DNA from: Poriferisodalis sp965205175
GTDB lineage: Bacteria; Actinomycetota; Acidimicrobiia; Acidimicrobiales; Poriferisodalaceae
Direction of reading: 5' to 3'
Length of the DNA: 64,000 nucleotides
Assembly (NCBI RefSeq): GCF_965205175.1
Contig: NZ_OZ242038.1
Span: 2,666,001-2,730,000 of the forward strand
Below, piece by piece: positions 50,881-60,799 of this stretch; position 1 is the first letter of the stretch, and each line of letters begins with the position of its first letter. A model generated the notes under the pieces. It was given only the letters and a program-made list of their open reading frames with translations, was not told where the DNA came from and ran no database searches. The position numbers and the translations under genes are program-made.

Positions 50881-52590
50881 TCAGGCCGTCTCAGGCTGTG
50901 GCATCAATCCGACCTGCTGCATGCCGCAGGAAGCACTAGTTACCTCTGGTTTGCTGCCGAAGAGCTCGGAGACCGTCGCCGGATCCGGATCGCGTTTCAG
51001 TTTGTCGATCAGTTCTTGGTACGTCATCGACTTGCGCTCCAACATCGGTTCGAGCCGGTCCTCGACAGTATCAACACAGGTGAGATAGTGGACGTCAACC
51101 TCGTGAACCTGACCTATACGCACCACACGGTCAACGGCTTGGTCGTTCGTGGACGGGTTCCACCATCGGTTGAGGAACACTACTTGTGAAGCAACCGTCA
51201 GATTCAATCCCTCGCTGCCCACTTGCAGTGATGCAGCGAGCGCAATGCAGTCCGGATCCTCCATGAAGTTCTGAATTACACGGCCGCGCTCCATCTTGGA
51301 CTGCTCTCCGTTCAGGAGCAAACACCCAGTGCTGCTGCGCCAAAGCCGCTCGCGAAGGTACCGCAGCGGGTCAAGAGTATAGGAGAACACCACCGTCTTG
51401 CGCCCACTTACAGCGGCCCGCTTCACCAGCTCGACGGCCCTGTCGATCTTGGAACTCTTGCCTGTCGCAGGGTCTGCGTCGCAGACTCGAAGCAGATTGT
51501 TGAAGACCGCCAAGTGCCGCGGGTCGGCCGCCCGCAGCGCCCGCTGGACGGCCTCCTCGTAGGCGACGCGCTGCTCGGGCAGGAGTTCGCACAGAACTCG
51601 ATGCTCACGAGCCCGCGGCAGCTCGGGCAGGACCCCTTCTTTGGTGCGGCGCAGCAAGTAGGGGCGCGCACGGGCACGAAGCACGTCGGTCCCGAAATGC
51701 AGGTGATCGTCAATTGCGTACAGATTCGGCGCCAGCAGCGACAGCAGGCACGCCAAGTCGGCTGCGTCCCGCTCTACGGGTGTCCCCGTCAGCATCCAAA
51801 GCCGCTCGGCACGCAGTCGGCGCATCGCTTTGCTCAGCTGGGAGTCTGCCTTTCGGAGCCGATGCGCTTCGTCGGCGACAATCAGGCCGGGCAGCTTGCA
51901 TGCCATATGCTCCCACAGGTCGCGCACGTCCTCGTGGCTGGCGAGGACGGCGTGCGAGCGAGTGACGAGGCTACGCCAGTGCATCCCTGAGAACTTGCCC
52001 CCGCACCGGTCAAGCTCGCATATGGCTAGCTCCGGCGCCCATCTTCGAAACTCTTGCGCCCAGTTGGCCAGGAGGGTCCGAGGCGCCGCCACCAGACAGG
52101 AATCCAATCGGCCAGCGCGATAGAGCCTTCGCACTGCGGCGATCACTTGGACCGTCTTGCCGAGCCCCATGTCGTCGGCCAGCACAGCGCGATCACTTCG
52201 CATGAGAAAGCGCACGCCGCGTCGCTGGTACTTGTAGAGGGAGTCGTCGATCCTGCGAGGCAGGAGGAGCGGCAGGACGCGCCGCAGCACTCGATCGTGG
52301 TCGCGCTCATGCCCCGGAGCGCAGTTGAAGTTCCACTCCAGCGGACCGGCGTCCATTCGCCGCACCTTGTGAACAACCGCAGCGTCATTCGTGAGCAGCC
52401 AGTTCACAGCAGCAACGGCACGTCGGCGCGTTGACACGTCGATCTTTGCGGGGGCGTCCGATTGCGCTTGGCGGATGCTGAGCACTCCTCGGCCGTTGCA
52501 GCGCGACAGCCGGGCCTCGACTGGCACGTCACTGACCAGCAGGTGCATTCGGGCGACCAGAGCAGCATGGCCATCAATCGGATCAGTCAC
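50881..52590 (-). CDS. SNF2-family DEAD/DEAH helicase-translocase
   Basis: A 569-residue superfamily 2 DNA translocase. Motif I LADDMGLGKTVQVI, Ia VAAPRTLLANW, II VADEAHRLRK, III WMLTGTPVER, V VGSEGLNLTVASQVVFLNRWWNPS and VI DQAVDRVVRIGQ are all intact. The ~110-residue N terminus and short C-terminal tail have no recognised domain. GTG 52590 is preferred (GGAGG eight bases upstream); the frame runs 14 codons further. It sits between the DGQHR and HNH genes, and SNF2 proteins commonly accompany restriction systems to translocate along DNA. G+C is below that of the core genome. Confidence 0.9.
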   Translation of the reverse strand: MTDPIDGHAALVARMHLLVSDVPVEARLSRCNGRGVLSIRQAQSDAPAKIDVSTRRRAVAAVNWLLTNDAAVVHKVRRMDAGPLEWNFNCAPGHERDHDRVLRRVLPLLLPRRIDDSLYKYQRRGVRFLMRSDRAVLADDMGLGKTVQVIAAVRRLYRAGRLDSCLVAAPRTLLANWAQEFRRWAPELAICELDRCGGKFSGMHWRSLVTRSHAVLASHEDVRDLWEHMACKLPGLIVADEAHRLRKADSQLSKAMRRLRAERLWMLTGTPVERDAADLACLLSLLAPNLYAIDDHLHFGTDVLRARARPYLLRRTKEGVLPELPRAREHRVLCELLPEQRVAYEEAVQRALRAADPRHLAVFNNLLRVCDADPATGKSSKIDRAVELVKRAAVSGRKTVVFSYTLDPLRYLRERLWRSSTGCLLLNGEQSKMERGRVIQNFMEDPDCIALAASLQVGSEGLNLTVASQVVFLNRWWNPSTNDQAVDRVVRIGQVHEVDVHYLTCVDTVEDRLEPMLERKSMTYQELIDKLKRDPDPATVSELFGSKPEVTSASCGMQQVGLMPQPETA

Positions 52591-52644
52591 CGCCGACGCC
52601 TCCTGCCACTCAATCGCCCACCTCCGCAGCACAGTGTCGCACGC

Positions 52645-54054
52645 TCAATCGAGCACGCCAGCTTCGATCTCCAGCCACATCGATCCATCCTCGCCGCTGG
52701 CATCGAGCGGCAGCAGCGCTTCCCATCTTGCACGTAGACCGTTCTCACCCATGATCTCGTCCTCGGACTGCGGGTCAAGTCCAAGCTGCCAGCGGATGAT
52801 GCGCTCGGCTACACGCAGGCGTTCCTTCCGCGATTCGTTGGTGATGCGCCAGTTTTCGTCCTCGTTGCGAACGAGCAGCAGATGCCTCCAGGGCGGGGAG
52901 TGAGCCTCCCAGTTGATGCGGGCCAAAGGACGGAGCGCATCTGCCGTCGCTGTGACGTCTAACCGCACGGGAACGCCAAACGTACTCTGCCGGGCGATTG
53001 CTTCATCGAGCATATCGCGCGCCAAACTCACCACAAGCAACTGAACGATTGGCCAAAACAGCACATTGTCACGTGTTTCGTTTTCGCCATCTGCACCGTG
53101 GTCACGCATACACGACGGATCCTCGCTGAGGTCGGGTACCGCCTCAATGAACCCGTCCCAGCAGACCTTCAGCTCATCGTAGAGGGCATCAATCTCCTCT
53201 TCGGTCTCCGGGCGGAAGCGTTTGTAGTCGTTGAGCCTGTCGTGGCGAGCACCCCATCCGCTGTTGCGGCGCTCGGGAGTATTGAGAAACTCGATGTTGA
53301 GATTGTACAGCATCTCCAGACTGGTCCAATGGGTAGAGCCAAAGGTCACATTCTTGCCGGAACTCATCTTGATCCGGCTCGACACAAACTGGTCACTTCC
53401 AGATGTGAAGAAAGGATGCTCCGTGACCAGCCGGCGCGTGATGATCGCGAGTGCGTCATCCTCGTCCATCACAATGTTCTCGAACTCCGACATGTTCTTC
53501 GCATAACGATTGAGATGGCCGAACAAGCGGCGGTAGCGAACCATGAAATCTTCGATGCGTTCAAGCTGACGAGGAGTCACGATGACGATGGATACTTCTT
53601 CGTTTCTGAAGCCCTCCGGAGCCGACCATTCGCTGTCACCCTCTACTAGTGAGCGAATCGCAGCGAGGCGGTGCTGTCCGTCGAGCGCGTAGTATTGCTG
53701 ACCTCCGTCGAAGGTGAGCACTCCGAACGCCTCCGTCAGCCGTCTGTCGCCGCGCAGGATCCGAAATTCGGGGATGTCTTCGACGCTGACGGGATACCAT
53801 TGTGGTTCCCCGTCGATCGCAGCAACCACTAGGGAATTGAAGAATCGGTCCTCGTGCCTTGCGAGATAGCTTGCAATCTCACCCTTTGCCCGAGATTGCT
53901 TCAGCACCCGTTGTATTGCATCCGAGAGTTCGGTTGCGGCGTGGATTTCCTCGGCGAACTTCACATTTTCGGCGAGCTCGCGCATCGACATTCGCACCAT
54001 GAAGTAATCCCATCGCCCCATCCTAGCTCGGATCGCTGGGTATATCTGGGTCAT
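52645..54054 (-). CDS. DGQHR-domain protein, DndB-like
   Basis: A 469-residue protein with the diagnostic YYALDGQHRLAAIRSLVEG (~105-125), the motif for which the DGQHR domain is named. Upstream YFMVRMSMRELAENVKFAEE and the later RRLFGHLNRYAKNMSEFENIVMDEDDA fit DndB-type proteins. In Dnd systems DndB is a dispensable regulator of dnd expression; some DGQHR proteins occur in other defence loci. ATG 54054 has AAGGAGAA upstream. Base composition is markedly lower in G+C than the desulfurase-ATPase end of the island, suggesting separate acquisition. Confidence 0.85.
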   Translation of the reverse strand: MTQIYPAIRARMGRWDYFMVRMSMRELAENVKFAEEIHAATELSDAIQRVLKQSRAKGEIASYLARHEDRFFNSLVVAAIDGEPQWYPVSVEDIPEFRILRGDRRLTEAFGVLTFDGGQQYYALDGQHRLAAIRSLVEGDSEWSAPEGFRNEEVSIVIVTPRQLERIEDFMVRYRRLFGHLNRYAKNMSEFENIVMDEDDALAIITRRLVTEHPFFTSGSDQFVSSRIKMSSGKNVTFGSTHWTSLEMLYNLNIEFLNTPERRNSGWGARHDRLNDYKRFRPETEEEIDALYDELKVCWDGFIEAVPDLSEDPSCMRDHGADGENETRDNVLFWPIVQLLVVSLARDMLDEAIARQSTFGVPVRLDVTATADALRPLARINWEAHSPPWRHLLLVRNEDENWRITNESRKERLRVAERIIRWQLGLDPQSEDEIMGENGLRARWEALLPLDASGEDGSMWLEIEAGVLD

Positions 54055-54122
54055 TTTGTCTTCTCCTTCAGGGAGCACTAAGCAAGTTGCTTCCGCTGGC
54101 CATTTGAATGCTGCGTGAGCGG

Positions 54123-54596
54123 TCAGATGGGCTGAGGCTCGCCCAATCGAGCGGCAATTGGTCTCCGACTGGGCACGCTGCGATTAGCGGGCGGCGACAG
54201 CACCGATATGAGCCTCGACTCGGCATCGCCGATCCACCCAGAGTAGTCGGCTTGGCGGTCACTCGGGACCATCGAATACGAAAAGCTCAAACGTCCGAAT
54301 ACTTCACGACAGCGATCGATCAGGATATTCTTCCGAGAAATACTTGCGTGCTCCAAGAAGCGCCGTCGAAGATTTTCGGAACGGCCGACATACAGGGCGT
54401 TGACCAAGTCTTCGGGTATCTGGTAGCGCTCGCCTAGGCCGTCCCGCTTGGTCAAGAGCAGATAGATGCCCGGACTTTCTGGTACGCTGTCACGAAAGAG
54501 GCCATCGAGAGGCAAACTGCGCCACTTCGCGCCATGCAGCACAGATTCCAGCTGACGCCATTCGGTTACTTCTAGCGACCAGCCGTCAAAATTCAC
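54123..54596 (-). CDS. Small GIY-YIG nuclease-domain protein
   Basis: A 157-residue protein. SPGIYLLLTKRDG and NALYVGRSENLRRRFLEHAS are the GIY and YIG (here YVG) strands with the catalytic Arg. The N-terminal ~45 residues (FDGWSLEVTEWRQLESVLHG) and the C-terminal end (WIGDAESRLISVLSPPANRS) are consistent with a compact single-domain nuclease in which ESRLI may supply the catalytic Glu and PPANRS the Asn. GTG 54596 has AAGGAG ten bases upstream. Its lower G+C resembles the DGQHR gene, with which it may have moved as a unit. Confidence 0.78.
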   Translation of the reverse strand: MNFDGWSLEVTEWRQLESVLHGAKWRSLPLDGLFRDSVPESPGIYLLLTKRDGLGERYQIPEDLVNALYVGRSENLRRRFLEHASISRKNILIDRCREVFGRLSFSYSMVPSDRQADYSGWIGDAESRLISVLSPPANRSVPSRRPIAARLGEPQPI

Positions 54597-54610
54597 CTTG
54601 TGACGACTCC

Positions 54611-56344
54611 TTAACCGTGACTGCGGGCAATCTGACCTGCTCCATGCGAGATCGGCCCGACAACTCTTGGGACTTCGCCTTGGCTCGTGCTGTCCGACCC
54701 CTGAGCAGTTCCGCTCGATGCCGGCTTGGGCGTATGCGCGTGCAGAGTGCGAACCGTCCTCACGCCGCTGAATCGTCGTCCGGGAATCCAGGCGACACCA
54801 TGAGCGGGAGCCGCCGAGCTTGCGTGCTGACGAGTGCGATTCCTGAAGCTCTCGGCAACGAGTAACGAGACCGCGGAAGGGCCGTGAATCAGCAGTCCGA
54901 TGCGCGATCCAGCTCGCGCTCCGAGGGTTCGCAGCGCATCCCCGAGGCGGCCGATCTCGGGCCCGCGCATCGAAGTCTTGCGCCAGATGACGGAGACTTT
55001 GGGACAACCGGAGGGTGACCGCACTTCGGCCAGCACGTTGTCCCCAAACCGGGCGCCGAGCGCAACCGACACCTCGGGCGGCACATTAGTCAGGCTGTAG
55101 CCGCGCAGATGGTCGCTCTCGACTTCGAACGTCCATACGAGGTCGCCGTCGTGCGTGACGGCATCGGCTACCCCTTCGAGATCGCCGCTTACCGTCGGAC
55201 CCTCGGTGGCCTCCCGCACCCAACCGTGCTCGACCACAAAGGCCGGAGTGTTCAACGTTGCCCGAACGCTGCCTACCCCGACTCCGAACAGCCGCGGCAG
55301 CTCGTCGAGCAGTCGGCCGAGCCGCGTCGAACCGCCATCCTCCTCGATGCGCTGACGAATCTCGGCTGGGATGCCCTCGTAAACGTCGTCGACCCACTTC
55401 TCGAAGCCCCAAGTGGTCTTGGAGGCGCGCACCACGCCGTTCATGGAACCGAGAGCTCCAGCGATGCCAGTCACGGGCCCGCCGATCTCGGCGCCTAGCC
55501 GATCTGCGATCTCTTCCTTTGATGCCGGTCGGCCAATAGATCTCAGTGCGGCGGCTATCTGTGCCTGACGAGTCGGAGCGACCACAAGCATCCCGCAGAC
55601 GCGCGTCAGCTCGGCGAGCAGCACCAGTTCGTCCCAGTCGTCAGCCCAGCGATGGCCTAGTTGGGTCTGTCGCAGCGCCCCCTCGTCGACGCAGCCGTAG
55701 CAGTCGGCAGCGGCGCGAGCGTGCTTGCGGAGGCTGCTCGCAGCAGCGATCGCATAGCTGTTGACCCAGGCATTGCACTTCTGCTGGTATCCGAGCTCCA
55801 CCATGAGTCGTCGTGAGATGATCCGGTTGGCGAGGCCGCCCTCGGCACCGGCGAGAGCGGCGACAGCACCGTGTAGCCGGTCACCGCCGACAAAATCGCC
55901 CAGCCACACGGTGAGCGGCTCGGCTACCTGTGAGAGATACGGCTCAAGCGCTGTATTGATCTGAGATTGCAGCTTCCACTGGATACCGCGTATACGCTCC
56001 CCGGTTCGCCCTACTTGACGGCCGATCTCTGCCAGGGCGACGGGCTCGTCGGCTGCGATGCGCTGCTCGAGTACTAGCAGGCCGACGTCGTTGGTCTCTG
56101 CGATCAGTGCCTCTACGGCAACTATCGCGTTGCGGATGATCTGGGCGATCTCCGATTCGTTGCCGGGGCGCAGCCACTGGGCAGTTGCCACCGCCTCGGC
56201 CGTGCCGGTGGCTGCAGGATCGGCGCCAGCGTGCGAAGTGTCGTCAGAAGCGGTGGCAGCGCCAGCAGGAGCCGTATCGGAGCGATCGTCGCCAGCGTGT
56301 TGTGCGCTGCCGCCAGTGGTAGCGGGTTCAGTGGGCGTGGTCAC
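54611..56344 (-). CDS. Sigma-region-4-like helix-turn-helix protein of the island
   Basis: A 577-residue protein. After a ~60-residue Ala/Thr/Asp-rich N terminus, a helical region has LVLEQRIAADEPVALAEIGR then QVGRTGERIRGIQWKLQSQI, closely resembling sigma-70 region 4 HTH. A second DNA-binding-like segment is ALRSIGRPASKEEIADRLGAEIGGPVTG (winged helix). The last ~200 residues (WTFEVESDHLRGYSLTNVPPEVS) form an unassigned domain. The GTG start overlaps the dndC stop (GTGA). A target-recognition or regulatory role within the modification complex is inferred; enzymatic motifs are absent. Confidence 0.75.
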   Translation of the reverse strand: MTTPTEPATTGGSAQHAGDDRSDTAPAGAATASDDTSHAGADPAATGTAEAVATAQWLRPGNESEIAQIIRNAIVAVEALIAETNDVGLLVLEQRIAADEPVALAEIGRQVGRTGERIRGIQWKLQSQINTALEPYLSQVAEPLTVWLGDFVGGDRLHGAVAALAGAEGGLANRIISRRLMVELGYQQKCNAWVNSYAIAAASSLRKHARAAADCYGCVDEGALRQTQLGHRWADDWDELVLLAELTRVCGMLVVAPTRQAQIAAALRSIGRPASKEEIADRLGAEIGGPVTGIAGALGSMNGVVRASKTTWGFEKWVDDVYEGIPAEIRQRIEEDGGSTRLGRLLDELPRLFGVGVGSVRATLNTPAFVVEHGWVREATEGPTVSGDLEGVADAVTHDGDLVWTFEVESDHLRGYSLTNVPPEVSVALGARFGDNVLAEVRSPSGCPKVSVIWRKTSMRGPEIGRLGDALRTLGARAGSRIGLLIHGPSAVSLLVAESFRNRTRQHASSAAPAHGVAWIPGRRFSGVRTVRTLHAHTPKPASSGTAQGSDSTSQGEVPRVVGPISHGAGQIARSHG

Positions 56345-57189
56345 AGCGCGCACACGGTGCATGGCTCGGTGTCGTCGTCTTCGTCTAAGGCGCCTGCCAG
56401 CACTTCGATAAGCGGGATGTTGCGGCGGGTGGTCTTGGCGCGTGCCAGAGAATCGGCGTGTCGGTCGAGGATCTCTGTGCGGCGGGCGCGGAGCTGCACG
56501 AGCGTCTCGCCCCCGCTCCACGTGTACTGGCGGCCCGTCATCGCCCGGTCGCCGAAATCGGCGTTGCCGTCTACGCCGGCGTCGAGCAGGACCTTCTGCT
56601 CGATGGCCACTGCACGATCGAACAGCTCCGGGTGACGGTCGGCGAGGCCGATCCACTCGGCTTTGCGCTGGTAGAAGCAGAAGTAGCAGCCCGAACGCGT
56701 GCGCCAGTCGTAGTAGGCAGGCAAGCCGATGCTGGCATCCGCGAGAATCTTCAGGACACCCTCGTGGTCGATACCGTCCTCGACGAACGGGAACCGACTC
56801 TCGATGTTGGGCTTGGTGGAGATATAGCCTTTGCGGTTTGCCTCGTCGGCCCGGATGGCGACGTAAGAGACCGCAGGCTCATCGCCGATCCACGCCTCGA
56901 TCGGCTTGATCTTCATCACCTTGGTACACCAGCGCATCTGCGGCGAGGGCAACGCACCGCGAAATACCTCGAACCAGTGGTCAAACCCACGCGCCGAGTT
57001 CAGGCGCACAATCGGCTTGCCCAGCATCACCTCGAGGCGCGTCAAGAACTCGTATGTCTCTGGCAGTTCGGCGCCGGTATCGCAGAAGAAGTACTCCATC
57101 TGCGGGACGCGGTCGCGCAAGTGCAGTGCCAACGCGCTCGAGTCCTTGCCGCCGGAGATGCCGCAGATGTGACGGACCGCTGAAGTCAT
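56341..57189 (-). CDS. dndC: DndC-like PAPS-reductase-family protein
   Basis: A 282-residue PP-loop protein: GISGGKDSSALALHLRDR at the N terminus binds ATP (SGGKDS). RWCTKVMKIKP, SGCYFCFYQRK and the C-terminal EPCTVCAL provide cysteines that could hold an Fe-S cluster as in DndC/SspD. DndC proteins adenylate and prepare the DNA backbone for sulfur insertion. Against ordinary CysH: no sulfite or sulfate assimilation genes are nearby, and the gene is start/stop coupled to both neighbours (ATGA with the ATPase, GTGA with the HTH gene). The name is by family resemblance; an alternative is a BREX type IV BrxP-like protein. Confidence 0.82.
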   Translation of the reverse strand: MTSAVRHICGISGGKDSSALALHLRDRVPQMEYFFCDTGAELPETYEFLTRLEVMLGKPIVRLNSARGFDHWFEVFRGALPSPQMRWCTKVMKIKPIEAWIGDEPAVSYVAIRADEANRKGYISTKPNIESRFPFVEDGIDHEGVLKILADASIGLPAYYDWRTRSGCYFCFYQRKAEWIGLADRHPELFDRAVAIEQKVLLDAGVDGNADFGDRAMTGRQYTWSGGETLVQLRARRTEILDRHADSLARAKTTRRNIPLIEVLAGALDEDDDTEPCTVCAL

Positions 57190-60100
57190 GCACCGCCTCC
57201 GGCAATCGCGACCGCGGGCGGTTCCACCTCAGCGTCTCGAGTGCCAGACGATGCCAACAACGCTTCGGCGAGCAATGCCAACACCACATGACGAGCCCGC
57301 TGCGCGGAACCGACCCGCTCAGCAACACGGTCGAGCAGATCCTCAACTGCCGACCCGATGAGCTCCCGCTCGTCATGGGCGACACCCACCAGACGCGCCT
57401 CTTCGGCACCCGACGGATCGGTCACGCACACCCGCAAGGCATCGAACGGCAGCCCGTCCGCTGCCCGTCGCTCGGCGTGCAGCGCTCTCAGGCGATTGAA
57501 CGCCGCGAGCCGTTCGGGCAGCCGTGCACGCACGGCTGCCACGTCCCGGTCGGTCCATTCGCTCGGCGCCTTGCCCGCCAGCACCGTCGCGACCGATGCC
57601 ATCCAGTCGTGGTCGTCGTCGTAGACATCGTTCGCGAGCGCCAGCACGAAGCTGCGCATCCGTGGGTCGAGCACTTCATCGATCAGCCCGACGGCCGGAC
57701 CCGACACCGCGGCACGAGCGCGCTCGCCCGCTGCCGCAAGCAGCTCATCGCGCAGCTCCAGTACTAGTTCGCGGCAGCGTCCAGTGAGCTCGTCGAGACA
57801 GCGCGACAGGTCATTCGCGAACGCCTCGCCATGACCCCCCCCCCCCCCCGAATCTCGGTCGCGCCAGTCTCAGTCTGCGCAGCCGCGGCAGGAACCGACG
57901 GGTAGCCCAGCGCTTCGGGCAGCGCCTCGAAAAGCAGCACGTCGGGCTCGGTGGCTTGCGTGAGCGCGTCGCGCACGGCAAGCGCCCGCCGGCTCAGGTG
58001 CGACGTACACCGTGTCCAGCTCTCCAGCCGGCGAGTTCGAGCAGCGAGATGGCGTGTCACTGTCAACACATTACCGACCCGCGCGATTCCGATGCCTGGG
58101 TCGATGCCGAAACGAGCCGCAAGCGCGTCCAGCACCGTCCTACGCGGGCCCGTGACGTTGGCGAAGTGCTTGACCTCGAAATGGTGAGGGTTGCGCACCA
58201 TCCGCTCGGACAATTCGGGCGAGAGTCCGAGCTGAAACGTGCCGTGTTCGTAGACGGCAATTCGGTCGGCTCTCGAAAGGAGCGCGGCGGTCACGATCAC
58301 CGGAATCACGCCGGTCTTCACTCCGTGCGGCGGCGACGCCAGCCGGATGTACAGGTCCCCAAGGTTCAGGCGCGACGCCTTCGCCGCCGTAAACGCTGCC
58401 TCGATCGTCTCCCACACCGGCGAGAGACCGCCTTGGCCGCCGTGCTCGGTCTGCTCGGCGGCACCCGTCGAGGCGCTGCCGGTGCGCTTGGGCGGCCGTC
58501 CGAAAACGAACGCTCCGCCCCCTGCTCTGGCCCCTCTGCGCAGACGATGAACGCCCGAATGCCTCAGTGTCGCCTCGTACATCGCCACTTCAGGGCCGTA
58601 GCCCTCCAACCCCAGCCGACATTCGGCACCGCGCTCGATCATGGCTTCGAGCAACAGGCGGCGAGCCTTCGCACCCTGTGAAGTCAGCTCGGCACGGTTC
58701 AGCATCTCGTTGGGGATGTATGGCGCAGTCGGATAGGCAAGGTCCGCAGCCTCCGACAACGGCGCGCTCCCTCGCCCGGCCTGCAACGGAATGCCCGCAG
58801 CCCCGTCGAGCAGCGTCCAACGGCAGTCAGTCCCGTCGTAGGCCGACGACAGCGCCGCTTCCAGCAGCGATCGGGCCGAGGCCAGCCGTTCGCCGACCTC
58901 GCGGCGCGCCACCCAGTCGTCGCGGACCTCGGGCATCGACAGTACATCGAGGAGCGCAGCGGCCTCACGCGACGCACGCTCAAGCTCGGCGACATCTTTC
59001 GGCATCACGGCCACCACAGGCTTGGATCGCAGCTGCCAGCGCCGGCCGGAGACAGCGCCCCGGCGCGCCGCCGAACGAGCTGCCTCGTCGGAAAGCCGTG
59101 GAGGCGGGCCGGCGGCGTCGACGACGAGCAGCAGCTCGCCGTCGGCAGCGTCGAGCGCCGCTGGCGGGTCGACCAACTCGCCGCTCACTGCGAACCGACT
59201 CCGGAACCACCGCACCGTCTCGTTGCGAGCGCTGTGGCGCGCTGCGACGACAGGTTCAGGCTGGTACACCTCGCTGAGCAGCTTTGCCAGCGGCTGAGCA
59301 GCAATGCGCTCATACGCGGCCGCCGTCAAGTCGGCCAGATCGACATCGGTGCCCTGCCAGACGCGGTATTCGTCGGCAAAGGCCCGATAGGTGACCAAGC
59401 CACGACCCTCGAGATCGGTCAAGACGTTCCCAGCAGCTGGATCGACCAGTCCGAGCACCGCGGCGCTGGCGCGCGCAGGCCCGGTCGTTGCAACCAAGTT
59501 CAACAACGCGACCGACTTCATCAAGCGCCGTTCGGATGCCGAGAGGCCGACGGCGTCGCGGATCCGAGTCGCAATCTCCGTCCAACGTCCCGGACGCCCT
59601 ACCGCATGCACGCCGGCACCGCCGATGTCCATGAAGTAGTCGTAGACGGCTTCGGGCCCGACAGCCGGCAGCGGCGCCCCTTCGCTCACTGCGATGCCCG
59701 CGGCGAGCGAGGCCACCGTGCCCGGCTCGCCTCCTGCTAGGAACGAGTAGAGCGTGCGCTCGTGCTGGCCGAACCGATTGCACAGCTCGGGCAGTACCAG
59801 CGTCGCTACGGGGTGCAGCGGCCAACAGGCTGCAATCGCTGCGGGATCGCTGAACTCGGTGATGCCGGCGGCTGCCAACCAAGCAGCATGCGATGCAGCC
59901 CACGCATCGACGCGGCGGCGCAGTCGGCGGTCGTCGACGTGCAGGGCTTCGGCCATCAGCGTGCGCGTCTGCGCAGCCGATTCGGTGAACGCGACGTCCA
60001 CGAACCGGCCCTGCACCTTGGCCCAGTCGCGGCGGCAGCGGTCGTCCGCATCGGCGAGGTAATCCTCGAACGACAGATGCTGCAGAGTGACCACAAAGAT

Positions 60101-60799
60101 GGGCAGCCCTGCACCTTGACCGGCTTCGGCAAGCTGCTGCAGCAGGTACGTGTCTCCGGCGGGGCCGTCGCTCGCGTGCTCGAGGTTCTTGCCGAACTCG
60201 TCGATGACCACGAGCAGCGGCGCTTGGGCAGCGATGCAGCACACAATCTCCATGAGTTCGGCGGAGGACGCATCTGCCGGTTGCTGCGCACTGCTGGCTC
60301 GCCGTTGCGCGAGCTTGAGCACCGACGAAGCCGGAAACTCGGCCGAACCGGGCACCTTGCCGTAGCGCCGCACCACCGCCCGGTGCACTCCGCGCAGCAC
60401 CGTTCGGGCCACGGGCTCACGACCAGCCGTGACCGAGGCTCGGAAGAAACCGGCTGAGCCGCAGTCATGGCGTGACAGCGCGCGCAGCAGATCATCACCG
60501 GTGTGCGGCGCCGCGGCCGAGATCTTGTCGAGCGCCAGACCGCGCGACGTGCCCGCAGGGCCGAAGGCGGCATCGAGCAGCAACGCCAACGACGACTTGC
60601 CCGAGCCGTAGGGACCGGTGATGGACCAGGCACCACCGGCCGGACCGAGTGCCGCAGCGGTCACGCGTTCGACCACGTCGAGCGCCCGCGCCGTGGCGAC
60701 GTAGCCGTCAAGCGGCTCGGCGTTCTCCGCATCACGCTCGAGATTCGCCGACCGGGCGAACTGGCGCCGCACGCTCAATACGTCGGCCAGCGTCGTCAC
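57186..60799 (-). CDS. Large AAA-type ATPase of the sulfur-modification island (frameshifted at G15)
   Basis: The N terminus has TLADVLSVRRQFARSANLERD, Walker A SITGPYGSGKSSLAL (residues ~62-70) and Walker B APLLVVIDEFGKN (~194-204), followed by long helical and winged-helix regions. The frame runs cleanly to residue ~983, then reaches a 15-G run (plus 57835-57849), after which it would end in ~20 unrelated residues. One extra G, or two fewer, restores a good frame (GEAFANDLSRCLDELTG...) that continues to 57186 and overlaps the dndC start by 4 nt. The intended protein is therefore ~1,204 residues. The GTG start overlaps the DUF4007 stop. The tract could be a phase-variable switch or an assembly error. 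It might stand in for DndD/SspC ATPase. Confidence 0.85.
57835..57849 (-). repeat. Homopolymer run of 15 G (coding strand) inside the ATPase gene
   Basis: Fifteen consecutive C on the plus strand, i.e. G on the coding strand, lie exactly where the reading frame breaks. Runs of this length are prone to slippage in vivo and to length errors in sequencing. Confidence 0.9.

Noticed and set aside
57764..57834. C terminus of the ATPase as read directly after the G15 tract
   Set aside because: The ~20 residues are unrelated to the rest, while the alternative frame gives ~220 coherent residues that end coupled to dndC.
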